Below are positions 1-8,531 of a stretch of DNA of 64,000 nt, piece by piece (position 1 is the first letter of the stretch; every line of letters begins with the position of its first letter). A program made the translations under genes and the position numbers. This DNA comes from Providencia manganoxydans (GTDB taxonomy: Bacteria; Pseudomonadota; Gammaproteobacteria; Enterobacterales; Enterobacteriaceae): positions 248,001 through 312,000 of the forward strand of contig NZ_CP067099.1 of assembly GCF_016618195.1 (NCBI RefSeq), written 5' to 3'. The notes under the pieces were generated by a model. That model did no database searches. It saw only the letters and a list, made by a program, of their open reading frames with translations, and was not told the origin of the DNA.

Positions 1-430
1 ACAGCATAACGTTGAGATCGTTTTCGAGTGCAATACGCGCCTCACGAGCAGCAAACTGGCCATTAACTGAAATCACCGCCAAGTTGCTTTCAGGGATATG
101 GGTATGGGCTGAATTAATGGTGGCATATTTGGCTTCGTGCTGTGAACCACCTTGGTTTTTCTTATTAAAGAGTTCTTCAATGGCAATTAAAGTCGCTTCA
201 TTAGCTTCATCGCTGCTGCCTTTAATGATGATCATTAAATCACCATTTTTAGCGTCTTCTAATTCAGGGGTTAATAGCCCTAAATTTCTGAGTACTCCCT
301 TATTCATTTCTGTTGCCATCGCCACAAAGGCTTGCTCGACATTATCGAGCTGATTCGCTTTTGTGGAGATAGACATCAGTGATACGGAATCAAAATACGT
401 ATTCTTTTTGATGACAACTTTAGTCGACAT
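1..430 (-). CDS. yahF: FdrA/YahF-family acyl-CoA synthetase-like protein (N-terminal part, runs off the window)
   Basis: The minus strand is open from an ATG at 430 to the window edge, giving about 143 residues. It begins MSTKVVIKKNTYFDSVSLMS, the typical start of FdrA/YahF proteins, which resemble the succinyl-CoA synthetase alpha chain and in related operons are tied to oxamate or carbamoyl metabolism. A GGAGAAAGG ribosome site precedes the ATG. The start overlaps the stop of the DUF2877 gene by 11 bp, so the two are translationally coupled. The order ankyrin protein, DUF2877, FdrA matches E. coli yahD-yahE-yahF, where a DUF1116 gene (yahG) comes next; here that would lie outside the window. 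The precise reaction is not established. Family assignment is firm; the symbol rests on gene order. Confidence 0.85.
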   Translation of the reverse strand, partial: MSTKVVIKKNTYFDSVSLMSISTKANQLDNVEQAFVAMATEMNKGVLRNLGLLTPELEDAKNGDLMIIIKGSSDEANEATLIAIEELFNKKNQGGSQHEAKYATINSAHTHIPESNLAVISVNGQFAAREARIALENDLNVML

Positions 431-1343
431 ACCTTTCTCCAAAATAATGGGTAAGATACAAAGCGTCACGAATGCCAAATAGCATGTCGCTGCCTGAACT
501 AGACCCGATATCTAAAATCTGACGAAACTGTGGATAAATATCTTTTTTGCTTGCTGCTACTAACATTTGCAGTAGCTGTAATATGTTTTCTCGATATTGA
601 TGATTAATGGCTTTTTCTAAGGTAATGGCACTGACTTTGGTGGTTGTTGTGCGTGCATTATTAATACCTTGTTGAAACTGGCATTTAAGATGTTGTAGTG
701 GATGGTGCTTGAGCAATAAAAATGCCATTAGCCCCACTAAATAGTCATCTGCCGATGGTGTTAAACCAATGCCTAACCCAATAAATTGTTTAATAATATC
801 TGGTAGTATTTGATACTGCTGTTTTAGCAATACATTAATTAATTCATTTCGTAATAAATTTAATTTTTCAGATGTAGCTAAATAAAATAAGTTATCACCA
901 CAATAATTAAATAACGAATTCCCTTCTGTTTTTAGAAGTTCATCAATGATATTTACCTTGTTATTTAAAAAAGAAAGGTACTGTTTTTGGTTTATTTTAT
1001 TAGGATTAAAAAAAATTTCTTTTGGAAGCCATTTTTGACAAAAAGAAAAAGATAAAAAATAATGGTCAGCCAAATAAATAATTTTTTCAGAAAAATAAAC
1101 CTGATCCCCTTCCTGTAAATTTAATCGAGTAAAATCATTGTTTAATATTCGACAACTGTTTGGCGCATTATCTAATTCAGTACTGAGCAAAGTAAAAAGT
1201 GTATCACCTACAGAAATATTGAGTGCTTTATGAAATATTTGCTCTACTGTACCTGAAAAAGCAGGCTGATCTAACAATTGCAGAAATGCTACATCAGCCG
1301 AAATACCATACAGTTGTTGTCGTTGAGTCTTGATGGTATCCAC
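420..1343 (-). CDS. yahE: DUF2877 family protein (YahE/AllH-like)
   Basis: 307 residues starting at a GTG (MDTIKTQRQQ) that sits 5 nt behind a strong AAGGAGG. The segment GIGLTPSADDYLVGLMAFLL in the C-terminal half is the conserved glycine/aspartate motif of DUF2877. In E. coli, YahE and the related AllH belong to clusters with FdrA and DUF1116 proteins, and AllH has been linked to oxamate carbamoyltransferase activity of the allantoin pathway. Whether this protein acts on oxamate is unknown. The gene lies 18 bp downstream of the ankyrin gene and overlaps the FdrA gene, so all three are probably one transcript. No signal peptide or membrane segment is visible, suggesting a cytoplasmic protein. 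Confidence 0.82.
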   Translation of the reverse strand: MDTIKTQRQQLYGISADVAFLQLLDQPAFSGTVEQIFHKALNISVGDTLFTLLSTELDNAPNSCRILNNDFTRLNLQEGDQVYFSEKIIYLADHYFLSFSFCQKWLPKEIFFNPNKINQKQYLSFLNNKVNIIDELLKTEGNSLFNYCGDNLFYLATSEKLNLLRNELINVLLKQQYQILPDIIKQFIGLGIGLTPSADDYLVGLMAFLLLKHHPLQHLKCQFQQGINNARTTTTKVSAITLEKAINHQYRENILQLLQMLVAASKKDIYPQFRQILDIGSSSGSDMLFGIRDALYLTHYFGERYVD

Positions 1344-1361
1344 AAGCCTCCTTGTGATGCA

Positions 1362-1958
1362 TTATGCGCCAGCCGCTATCAGCAATTCCGCAATTTCGTG
1401 ATAACCTTTTTCACGTGCTAACTCTAAAGGTTTCTTACCGTATTTATCGGTCATATGTGGGTTTGCGCCATGGTCGAGCAGCAGCTTGACGATTTGTTGT
1501 TGTTTCTCTCCGCCATCATTGAGCACGATAGCTTCAAGTAAGGGTGTCCAGCCAACAAAGTTGGTGTGATTAACATTAATTTCTGTTTTTTCTAGTAGCT
1601 CACGAACGATTTCAACATGACCTTTTTCGCTAGCAGGGGTAATGCCTACGCCACCAAAGCGAGTTAATAAATCTAAATTTGGTTTCGCTGGAAGTACGAT
1701 ACGCAATAATGTTAAATCATTATTTAAGCAGCTTAATAAAAATGGGTTAAAACAGGTTTGATCTTGTTTATTAATATCAGCACCTGCATTAATCAGAAAT
1801 TTAACGCATTCATAATGTTTATTGAGGCTGGCATTGACAATAGCAGTACGTCCTTGGCGGTTGGTGATATTGATATCAACCCCTTTTTCAAGACAGCTTT
1901 TTAATATGTCTAGATTGCCTTGCTCTGCGGCGGATAAAAATTCCTGTTCGATTGTCAT
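1362..1958 (-). CDS. yahD: Ankyrin-repeat protein (YahD-like)
   Basis: 198 residues made almost wholly of ankyrin repeats. Repeat cores are visible as GNLDILKSCLEKGVDIN (about 15-31), GRTAIVNASLNKHYECVKFL (about 36-55), a divergent repeat around 70-100, GHVEIVRELLEKTEINVN, and a C-terminal repeat QQIVKLLLDHGANPHMTDKYGKKPLE. No signal peptide is seen, so it is probably a cytoplasmic binding scaffold. Length and neighbours match E. coli YahD (about 200 residues), the first gene of yahDEFG. The ATG at 1958 follows an AGGGGA site. It is the promoter-proximal gene, divergent from the LysR gene across a gap of about 730 bp that holds a repeat element and a perfect dyad. Its binding partner is unknown. 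Confidence 0.88.
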   Translation of the reverse strand: MTIEQEFLSAAEQGNLDILKSCLEKGVDINITNRQGRTAIVNASLNKHYECVKFLINAGADINKQDQTCFNPFLLSCLNNDLTLLRIVLPAKPNLDLLTRFGGVGITPASEKGHVEIVRELLEKTEINVNHTNFVGWTPLLEAIVLNDGGEKQQQIVKLLLDHGANPHMTDKYGKKPLELAREKGYHEIAELLIAAGA

Positions 1959-1996
1959 GATAGTCCCCTGTTAAGGTTGTTAAACCCAATATCTCT

Positions 1997-2139
1997 TTAT
2001 AGTCGCTGTACTTCAAGTGACAGCGCTGTTCGTTAAGGTATAAGTGACTGTGCTCACTGGCACATGTCAGCGTATTTGCTATGCCCTTCGCGACTCTTTT
2101 GCTTGTTGCCTAGCTGCGCCTCGAACTACTTAGAGTATA
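1997..2139. repeat. Family-1 dispersed repeat, copy A
   Basis: About 143 bp beginning TATAGTCGCTGTACTTCAAG and ending CTCGAACTACTTAGAGTATA. The same ends with a variable middle recur at 7704, 50307, 50592, 58312, 60190 and 62150. The ends form a short terminal inverted repeat (TATACTC/GAGTATA in better copies). It lies between the divergent yahD and yahB genes. It resembles, from memory, the small palindromic non-coding repeats of Yersinia, Serratia and Photorhabdus; that link is not verified here. Confidence 0.75.
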
Positions 2140-2687
2140 AAAATCTATCTGATATTTATGATGAACTCAGCATAGCAAGCACTTAATAGAAATAAAATCC
2201 ATTTAAATTTAATTCATCAATAGTGAATGCCATTATTGAATTATATTCAATAATTATACTTTTTTGTGCGGAGAAGCATTATTTTTTAGCCATTTTTGAT
2301 ATTTTTTGTCCAAAAAAACGGCAAAGACATCAAGAAATATTGGCTAATGAGCGAGTGGAAAAATAATTTAATGAGTTTTGTGACGGGTATCAAATTAAGC
2401 GTTTCATAACGGTTAAAAATGTAAATTGATTGTTCAGAAATAGCATGTTGTTCTATGTGACTTTTAGTTATAAGCTTATAAATATTAATTGGTTATCTGC
2501 TTTTGTTAATTTTTTTTAGGTAAAATTAGGCGAAAAGTGGCATTCATTATTTATGCCTCGGTATGTCGATCTATTTCTGTTAATCTAGTAAATAGCGCGG
2601 CTAAATTAATCTGATTTAGCAGTTATTAAATATAATTCACAGAACCTGTTCTTTTTGATTGTTTTTTCTCCTGTTTGGACTTCCAGT
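2140..2687. other. Divergent intergenic region upstream of yahB
   Basis: This AT-rich stretch of about 550 bp carries no convincing gene. Its only clear features are the perfect dyad at 2232-2254, probably the regulator's operator, and presumably the promoters of the LysR gene and of yahD. No additional ORF with a credible ribosome site was seen. Confidence 0.6.
2232..2254. promoter_or_regulatory. Perfect 10-bp dyad, candidate LysR-regulator operator
   Basis: ATTATTGAAT, a TAT spacer, then ATTCAATAAT: perfect 10-bp arms. It lies between the divergent yahD operon and the LysR-type regulator. An AT-rich interrupted dyad with T and A on either side of the centre is the usual LysR-family binding-site form. 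That YahB binds here is inferred from position and symmetry only. Confidence 0.5.
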
Positions 2688-3623
2688 ATGAACTCGATAT
2701 TTACCGAAGAAAATTTACTGACCTATACCACCGCGGCAAAATACGCCAGTTTTAGCAAAGCCGCAGAGGAATTGGGAATTACCACCTCAGCTGTCAGTTA
2801 CACCATCAAACGCATTGAAACCTACCTCGATGTCGCGTTGTTTATCCGAGATACTCGTAATATTGAATTGACGGAAGCGGGTTATTATTTTTACCGTAAA
2901 GCCACTGATTTGCTAAATAACTTTCATCTGATTAAAAAAAGCATTTATTCGATTGAACAGGGCATAGAAGCACGGGTGCGTATTTGTATCAATCAGCTGT
3001 TATATACCCCGTATCATACCGCTAAGCTATTACAAATCCTTAAAAAGCAATTTCCTACTTGCCAGATCACGGTAACGACTGAGGTGTATAATGGTGTATG
3101 GGATGCGATCATTAATAACCATTCGGATATTGCAATTGGGGCGCCTGGCACATTAATGGATGGAGGCGGCATTGATTATACCGAAATAGGTGCTATTCAT
3201 TGGCAATTTGCCATTGCGGCAACTCACCCACTGGCATTGATGCCTGAGCCTATTGCTGAGAGTCAGCTACGGTTATATCCAAACATCATGGTGGAAGATA
3301 CGGCACATACAATTAATAAACGAGTAGGTTGGCTGCTACATGGTCAAGAAGCGATACAAGTTCCTGATTTTAATACTAAATGCCAATGCCAGATTTTAGG
3401 GGAAGGGATCGGCTTTCTGCCTGATTATCTGGTGAAAGAACATGTAAAAAGTGGTTTATTGGTGATTAAGCAGATCCAAAATCCACGACAGGATTCACAC
3501 ATGTTATTAGCCACCCAGCACTCAGCTACAGGGTTAGTCACACAATGGATCCGTAGAGAATTTGCTGCAAATGGTATGTTAACTAAGTTATATAGTGATA
3601 TTTTAAAACCCATCAACCAATGA
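2688..3623 (+). CDS. yahB: LysR-family transcriptional regulator (YahB-like)
   Basis: 311 residues from the ATG at 2688. The reading frame extends upstream to a TTG at 2655, but neither start has a strong ribosome site, and LysR proteins usually begin shortly before the helix-turn-helix. The N-terminal winged HTH is clear: LLTYTTAAKYASFSKAAEEL, GITTSAVSYTIKRIET (recognition helix), then LFIRDTRNIELTEAG. The remainder fits the LysR substrate-binding domain, with an alpha/beta half starting near residue 90 (ARVRICINQLLYTPYHTAKL). It is divergent from yahDEF, and E. coli YahB is likewise a LysR regulator beside yahD. It probably controls that operon through the dyad at 2232-2254; the effector is unknown. 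A family-2 repeat begins just after its stop. Confidence 0.85.
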   Translation: MNSIFTEENLLTYTTAAKYASFSKAAEELGITTSAVSYTIKRIETYLDVALFIRDTRNIELTEAGYYFYRKATDLLNNFHLIKKSIYSIEQGIEARVRICINQLLYTPYHTAKLLQILKKQFPTCQITVTTEVYNGVWDAIINNHSDIAIGAPGTLMDGGGIDYTEIGAIHWQFAIAATHPLALMPEPIAESQLRLYPNIMVEDTAHTINKRVGWLLHGQEAIQVPDFNTKCQCQILGEGIGFLPDYLVKEHVKSGLLVIKQIQNPRQDSHMLLATQHSATGLVTQWIRREFAANGMLTKLYSDILKPINQ

Positions 3624-3627
3624 AGGG

Positions 3628-3735
3628 TTGAGGTTGTTGATGAAGCGGGATAAACGTGGGGGGACCCGCTCCGTGTTATCAGTCGAGAATCAATGAATTG
3701 ATTTTCCTATTTTATTTTAAACGTTAACGACTACT
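3628..3735. repeat. Family-2 dispersed repeat, copy 1 (hairpin-rich 3' element)
   Basis: Starts GAGGTTGTTGATGAAGCGGG and contains the hairpins GCGGGATAAA...CCCGC and AATCAATGAATTGATT. It matches 53753-53850 nearly base for base through CGCTCCGTGTTATCAGNCGA and the following dyad; the right end diverges. It lies between the convergent yahB and esterase genes, directly after a stop codon, so it may act as a bidirectional terminator. Boundaries are approximate. Confidence 0.75.
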
Positions 3736-3740
3736 GACCA

Positions 3741-4619
3741 TTATTGGGAAGCGACGTCCAACGCTTTATCGATAGCATCTGGGATAACGCTGCCATGGTT
3801 TTTATCAGGGAATAAAGTAAATTCACATATGCGCTCGTGGTTATCAATTTCAGTGCATAATTGCCGTGCACTAATCCAGCTAGAGCGGGATTGATAGTGC
3901 TTAATTTGTTCTTCACTTAGTTTTGATAAATCAGGCTTTTCTTCTAAACCACCTAAAGTGATAAACAGTGGTGATGCTTTTTGTGGCTGAGTGAGTTTGC
4001 CCAAATTAATCATTTCACCTTTACCCCACCATAATGAAGGACTCGCCGAGACAAATGCATTGAATGCATCGGGGTGGTTTTGATAGGCCATCAACGTAAA
4101 TAAACCGCCAAATGAGTGCCCGAAGAGAGTTTGCTTTTGTTTATCAAAACTAAAAACGTGTTCAGCCCAAGGACGAATTTGACTATTAAGAAATTGGTAT
4201 AATTCGTCAGAACCCCCGCCTTGTTGGAAATCACTCCCTGAAACCCGCGGAGTGTAGTCGTAATCACGCAATGATTTAGGAAAAGCTTCATTAATTGGAT
4301 AACCAATACCAATAATGATAGGTAGCTTATCAGCAGGCAGCTGTTGTATTGCACGGTTGACAACCAATGGAAATAAGCCATTTCCATCAAGCATGTAGAG
4401 TATTGGCCGTGAATTACCCGCAGCATGTGGTATGGCACTAAAAACCCGATAACTGCGTGTTCCCTGAGTACTACGGGTATTTTCCATGTCGTGATGTTGT
4501 ACGTCATAGAATTGACTGACTCGCTCATCTAATGAGGGAGGTACTTGTGATGGTCGAGCAAAGGCAGTAGACAACGTCACGGTGAGTATTAAACCAGAAA
4601 TAATTAATTTATTTATCAT
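3741..4619 (-). CDS. IroE-like periplasmic esterase (alpha/beta hydrolase, putative siderophore hydrolase)
   Basis: 292 residues with a Sec signal peptide (MINKLIISGLILTVTLSTAFA, cleavage near 21). Esterase-D/IroE features are present: LYMLDGNGLF near 75-84, the nucleophile motif GHSFGG with Ser169, SASPSLWWG near 191, and a C-terminal NHGS with His275 as the likely catalytic histidine. IroE-type enzymes linearise catecholate trilactone siderophores in the periplasm using a Ser-His dyad. The gene lies 66 bp downstream of a Fur-controlled TonB receptor gene on the same strand, which supports a role in catecholate iron uptake. A hairpin separates the two, so it may be expressed less strongly. 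The true substrate cannot be read from the sequence. Confidence 0.75.
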   Translation of the reverse strand: MINKLIISGLILTVTLSTAFARPSQVPPSLDERVSQFYDVQHHDMENTRSTQGTRSYRVFSAIPHAAGNSRPILYMLDGNGLFPLVVNRAIQQLPADKLPIIIGIGYPINEAFPKSLRDYDYTPRVSGSDFQQGGGSDELYQFLNSQIRPWAEHVFSFDKQKQTLFGHSFGGLFTLMAYQNHPDAFNAFVSASPSLWWGKGEMINLGKLTQPQKASPLFITLGGLEEKPDLSKLSEEQIKHYQSRSSWISARQLCTEIDNHERICEFTLFPDKNHGSVIPDAIDKALDVASQ

Positions 4620-4640
4620 ATTCAGATAGACAGCATACAG

Positions 4641-4671
4641 AAAAGCAGATATCAGATGATACCTGCTTTTT
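4641..4671 (-). terminator. Hairpin between TonB receptor and esterase genes
   Basis: On the minus strand AGCAGGTATCA pairs with TGATATCTGCT with one mismatch and is followed by TTTTC. It lies just after the receptor stop codon, so it may be a full or leaky terminator that lowers expression of the esterase gene. Confidence 0.55.
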
Positions 4672-4685
4672 AAGGTTAAAATATA

Positions 4686-6734
4686 TTAAAAACTCACATC
4701 AACATTTGCCCAATAACGGCGACCGTCTTCAACGTCCCAGTTACCGCCTTGCTTATCGATTTTAGGGCCTTTTTCATCTGCGATATTCAGTACCGCTAAA
4801 TTGAGCTTAGTATTTTTCAACAGTTGATAAGTCATCCCAACATCCATCGTGGTGTAACCGCTACGGTAGCGTGGTTTGGTATAACCATTACGTTGGGATG
4901 CCCAAACTTGTTCACCTTCGTAGTGGGCTCGGGTATACAGATTGAGATCGTCACTGTAGCGCCAATCTAATTTTGCATTTGCAGTATGTTTTGGCGTTTT
5001 ATCTAACGGATAGCCTTTGAGTGACTGACCGCTAGACAGTTTTTCGTCATTGCTTTCACGTTTTGAATCCACATAGGTGTAATTCAGGCTAAGTTTCCAA
5101 TCTTCAGCCAGTGGGATCCCCGTTGCAACTTCAATGCCTTTAATATTCGCTTTACCCACGTTGTCATATTTGTAGATATTAAAGTTAGTTCCTGACTCTT
5201 TTTCCCCTGTTGCATAACTTGTTAGCTTGTTTTTAAAGTCAGTATTAAAGAAGGTTAGGCTGGCATTGAACCCTGATGCATGGTCATACGCAATACTGAT
5301 TTCTTCGTTCAGGCTTTTCTCGGGTTTTAAATTTGGATTGCCATAAATGATCCCTTTACCACCTTGGGTTGATGTCCCATAACCTGCACTGATTTCACGT
5401 AAGGTTGGCGCACGGAAAGCTTGTGAAACCCCACCTTTAATGGTGATTTCATCAGTCAGATAATAAATGGCATAACCTCTTGGGTTCCAATGATTGCCAT
5501 AGGTTTCATGGTGATCTAACCGCAAACCACCGGTTAAAATCAGGTCATCTGTTGCAGTAAACTCATCTTCAACAAATAAGGCGTGTTGATCTACCGACAT
5601 CGAGGTCTTTTCCATGGTTTCTGGTGCAACCAGCGAACTGTCTTTTAATTTAGCATGTTGATATTGGCCACCGACAGTGAGCACGTTATCAGGTAAAAAG
5701 GCGACAACTTTGCCGTCAACGACCGTATTGGTGATGTCAGGGACGCGTTCTTCATAACCACCGACCCATTTTCCTGTGGCATCATCGCGTTTTTGTGACT
5801 TAGTTTTGCGTTTTGTTTGTTCTTGATAAACGCTCATTTCAGTTTTGATCACATCCCAATCACCTTTATAGGTTAAGGCCATATGATTACGGTTGTTATG
5901 GATCTCTGTTTTGTCGTTATCTTGCTTTAATCCGCCGCGGATTTCGTAGTCGCTAATTGATTTACCCGGTGTTGCGGTTCTTTCTTGGGTTGTTCTACCA
6001 GCTTCAAGTAAAAAGGTTTGGTTTTCTAATGGCGTGAAAGTCAGTTTAGCGGTCAGGCTGCGATTATCTTTTTGGTCATGACCTTCAAGAATTTTATCTT
6101 CTTGGCGATAATCTCCCCCGCCATATAATTGTAACCCTAACTTGTCTTTGATCAGGGGGCCTGAAAGATAGAAGTTACCGTCAGTTGAGTTACCGCTATC
6201 ACTGTTTTCCTGCAAAATACCGCCCATGGCGACATTACCATGCCACTCATTGGTGACTTTTTTCGTGATAATATTAATTACCCCGCCCATGGCATCAGAA
6301 CCATATAAAGAAGACATTGGGCCACGGATCACTTCAATACGTTCAATAGCCTCAACGGGAGGCATAAAACCAGCTTCGTAACCACCGCTACCATTTGGGC
6401 GCGATTCACGGCTATTTTGGCGGCGTCCGTCCACTAGTATCAGGGTGTATTCACCCGGTAGACCACGAATATTAATATCTTGTTTATTCGCACTGCCAAC
6501 AACACTGACACCTTCAACATCTTTAACAGCATCAGCAAGGTCACGGACGGGTTTATTTTGTAGTTGTTCTTTGGTGATGACGGTAATACTGGCAGGTGCA
6601 TCACGTAATTGTTGTGAATAGCCTGACGCAGTGACAATCATTTTATCTGCATCTTCTTGAGCGAGAGCATTAAAAGAGGCTGTAGCAGCGATAACAGCAG
6701 CCGCTAATCGTGTGTAGTGGCAGTGAATTGACAT
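4686..6734 (-). CDS. TonB-dependent catecholate siderophore receptor (IrgA/CirA type)
   Basis: 682 residues. A signal peptide ends near ALAQ (about 26), followed by a TonB-box-like MIVTASG. The plug domain is seen in DAPASITVITKEQL, NIRGLPGEYTLILVDGRRQ and IERIEVIRGPMSSLYGSDAM. The beta-barrel ends with the outer-membrane signature phenylalanine (ANVDVSF). The plug wording and the closing DVEDGRRYW resemble Vibrio IrgA and E. coli CirA, which take up enterobactin-type or monocatecholate siderophores. The start ATG has an AAGGGA site 6 nt away. A Fur-box match 36-54 bp upstream predicts induction under iron limitation. Substrate is inferred; a heme or other catecholate receptor is less likely. 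Confidence 0.88.
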   Translation of the reverse strand: MSIHCHYTRLAAAVIAATASFNALAQEDADKMIVTASGYSQQLRDAPASITVITKEQLQNKPVRDLADAVKDVEGVSVVGSANKQDINIRGLPGEYTLILVDGRRQNSRESRPNGSGGYEAGFMPPVEAIERIEVIRGPMSSLYGSDAMGGVINIITKKVTNEWHGNVAMGGILQENSDSGNSTDGNFYLSGPLIKDKLGLQLYGGGDYRQEDKILEGHDQKDNRSLTAKLTFTPLENQTFLLEAGRTTQERTATPGKSISDYEIRGGLKQDNDKTEIHNNRNHMALTYKGDWDVIKTEMSVYQEQTKRKTKSQKRDDATGKWVGGYEERVPDITNTVVDGKVVAFLPDNVLTVGGQYQHAKLKDSSLVAPETMEKTSMSVDQHALFVEDEFTATDDLILTGGLRLDHHETYGNHWNPRGYAIYYLTDEITIKGGVSQAFRAPTLREISAGYGTSTQGGKGIIYGNPNLKPEKSLNEEISIAYDHASGFNASLTFFNTDFKNKLTSYATGEKESGTNFNIYKYDNVGKANIKGIEVATGIPLAEDWKLSLNYTYVDSKRESNDEKLSSGQSLKGYPLDKTPKHTANAKLDWRYSDDLNLYTRAHYEGEQVWASQRNGYTKPRYRSGYTTMDVGMTYQLLKNTKLNLAVLNIADEKGPKIDKQGGNWDVEDGRRYWANVDVSF

Positions 6735-6769
6735 AGTATCCCTTAGTAAATGAAAATCTAAATGTAAAT

Positions 6770-6788
6770 GATATTGATAATCATATCT
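6770..6788. promoter_or_regulatory. Fur box upstream of the TonB receptor
   Basis: GATATTGATAATCATATCT matches the 19-bp Fur consensus GATAATGATAATCATTATC at 14 positions, including an uninterrupted TGATAATCAT core. It lies just upstream of the receptor start codon, where Fe-Fur would block transcription. Confidence 0.8.
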
Positions 6789-6973
6789 TGTACGAATACT
6801 ACCATTGATATGTGCAAAAAATAAATACGAGATTCATTAACTAAAGTATCTTTAAGAGGGAATTAACACGAATGAGGCAAGCTGATAAATCAGTGCTAAC
6901 AAGAATACTGAAATAAATTAACAGTGTTGAGTTGGCTGTAGAGAATATTGAGATGGGTGCTTCATAGATATAG

Positions 6974-6996
6974 GTGCGTAGCCGTTAGCTACGCAC
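6974..6996. terminator. Hairpin downstream of hdeA
   Basis: GTGCGTAGC, loop CGTTA, GCTACGCAC: a perfect 9-bp GC-containing stem 12 bp after the hdeA stop. There is no strong T-run, so it is a probable terminator or mRNA-stabilising hairpin. Confidence 0.6.
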
Positions 6997-7007
6997 ATTG
7001 AGCCTTA

Positions 7008-7313
7008 TTATTGTTTGGCTTTCTTAACCTGCTCGACAAAGTTTGCTTTGGTATCTTTTTTACAGGCATCGATCACGAGAGGAGTGATGGTTTGGATACC
7101 ATCAACATCAAGTACCGCATCTTCAACTTTATCTTTTTTGGTTAATAGTTCACCAACACCGACCGCGGTTGGATAGAAATTATCGTCGATAGCTAAAAAT
7201 TCTTCACAGGTCCACTCTGCAACAGGCTTAGCTTCATCTTTCTTATCTGCTGCCATTGCAGACATACTCGCTAATGAGGTAATAACCGCACCGATAACAA
7301 AATATTTTTTCAT
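7008..7313 (-). CDS. hdeA: Periplasmic acid-stress chaperone HdeA
   Basis: 101 residues from the second of two adjacent ATGs, which fits the AAGG site better (the first is at 7316). A Sec signal (MKKYFVIGAVITSLASMSAMA) is followed by a mature chain with EWTCEEFLAIDDNFYPTAVG, DAVLDVDGIQTITP and VIDACKKD. These are the conserved HdeA stretches. The two cysteines (36 and 84) lie 48 residues apart, as in E. coli HdeA, and form its disulfide. HdeA is a small periplasmic dimer that unfolds at low pH and holds denatured proteins. No hdeB neighbour is present; it stands alone between the iron receptor and the glucose operon and ends in a hairpin. Confidence 0.93.
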   Translation of the reverse strand: MKKYFVIGAVITSLASMSAMAADKKDEAKPVAEWTCEEFLAIDDNFYPTAVGVGELLTKKDKVEDAVLDVDGIQTITPLVIDACKKDTKANFVEQVKKAKQ

Positions 7314-7820
7314 CATTTCACCTTAATGTTTAACGTTCAATAAATGTAGTTTTCATAGAAGGTTGTAATAGAGTTAGAAAATCGAGCGTCCTATTCTTTA
7401 ATAATCATAGATGATGAAAAATAAAATTTAAAGAGCGTAAACCGATGGTATTTATATGATTATTGCTTTCCAATGCTATTTTGTTAAAGTTTGAAATTAA
7501 ACACTAATGACATCGCTAAATGATAATGAATATAAAATGCTAATTAAGTATTATTTAATTGACGTCATTTTTACTTTTATTAAAACTATTTATGGGTATA
7601 CTTTTTTAATCAACTAAAAATAAAATTTAAATTTATTATCAATTCTTGACTGGTATTAATGCCAGCTATTACATCGCCCAAAGGGAAAAGGTTTAGACTA
7701 ACGACTCGTAATACTTCACGTTGTGCCATCTAGTCGCACCTCGAATTATTGAGAGTACACATAGGTCTAATAGAGTGGAAGCATCCATTGTCGAAGCTGT
7801 TAAAGCGGAGAAACCTTTCT
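7314..7820. other. Intergenic region between hdeA and the glucose operon
   Basis: About 500 bp of AT-rich DNA that must hold the hdeA promoter (leftward) and the promoter of the ROK-gnd-zwf-GH15 operon (rightward). A shortened family-1 repeat lies at 7704-7758. No further gene, tRNA or clear operator could be recognised. Confidence 0.5.
7704..7758. repeat. Family-1 dispersed repeat, copy B (internally deleted)
   Basis: About 55 bp carrying only the two ends of the family: ACTCGTAATACTTCACGTTG on the left and CTCGAATTATTGAGAGTAC on the right, without the roughly 80-bp middle of the other copies. It ends about 60 bp before the ROK kinase start, so it may lie in that operon's leader. Confidence 0.6.
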
Positions 7821-8531
7821 ATGCCTTTAAAGAGTCAAACATCTTGTGTGATCACTATCTCGAATGTTCCTAGCACCAAACGGATCTTAGTGATAGATGT
7901 CGGCGGCACTCACGTCAAACTCTATACCGCACCAAATACACCAGCAATTGAATTTGTTTCTGGCGATAAAATGACACCAGAACAATTTATTCATGATATT
8001 AATCAATATGTTGACCCTACTTCATTTGATAGTGTGAGTATTGGTTTTCCTTCGCCTATTTCAGGTAACCGTATTCTTAAAGAACCGGTTAATTTAGGGG
8101 AGGGCTGGGTTGATTTTGATTTAGTGAATGCTTTTCCATGCCCAATTCGCCTGATTAATGACGCAGCCATGCAGGCTGTAGGTAGCTATGAAGGTGGCAG
8201 TATGTTGTTTTTAGGATTAGGAACGGGGCTAGGGAGCGCTTTGGTGGTTAATCAGCAACTACAACCTATGGAGATAGCCCATCTCCCCTATCTTGAGCAT
8301 GATTATGAATATTATGCGAGTGAGCATTATCGTGAATTGGTTGGCGATGAGGTATGGCGACAAAGCGTATTGACGATTGTGGACTATTTTTATCAAGCAT
8401 TAATGCCGGACTACATTGTGATTGGTGGAGGTAATGTACATCACTTTACTCAATTACCTAAGTATGTCCGACGTGGAGATAACGACAAAGCCTTTCTTGG
8501 TGGGATCAGAATTTGGGGAAATAACCTATGA
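7821..8531 (+). CDS. ROK-family sugar kinase-like protein (putative glucokinase)
   Basis: 236 residues from the ATG at 7821, preceded by GCGGAGAAA; an upstream in-frame TTG at 7749 lies inside a repeat and is unlikely. The ASKHA phosphate-1 loop is ILVIDVGGTHVKLYTA (about 27-42), the catalytic aspartate motif is RLINDAAMQAVGSY, and a second glycine loop is FLGLGTGLGSALV. It lacks the CxCGxxGC zinc motif of classical ROK kinases, as polyphosphate-glucokinase-like members do. It is the first gene of an operon with gnd, zwf and a GH15 glucosidase, all joined by ATGA overlaps. That context makes phosphorylation of glucose to glucose-6-phosphate the likely role. Phosphate donor (ATP or polyphosphate) is unknown. 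Confidence 0.75.
   Translation: MPLKSQTSCVITISNVPSTKRILVIDVGGTHVKLYTAPNTPAIEFVSGDKMTPEQFIHDINQYVDPTSFDSVSIGFPSPISGNRILKEPVNLGEGWVDFDLVNAFPCPIRLINDAAMQAVGSYEGGSMLFLGLGTGLGSALVVNQQLQPMEIAHLPYLEHDYEYYASEHYRELVGDEVWRQSVLTIVDYFYQALMPDYIVIGGGNVHHFTQLPKYVRRGDNDKAFLGGIRIWGNNL

Noticed and set aside
12..353. Plus-strand frame of 113 codons at the window start
   Set aside because: Antisense to the FdrA/YahF coding sequence, whose translation matches the family over the whole stretch.
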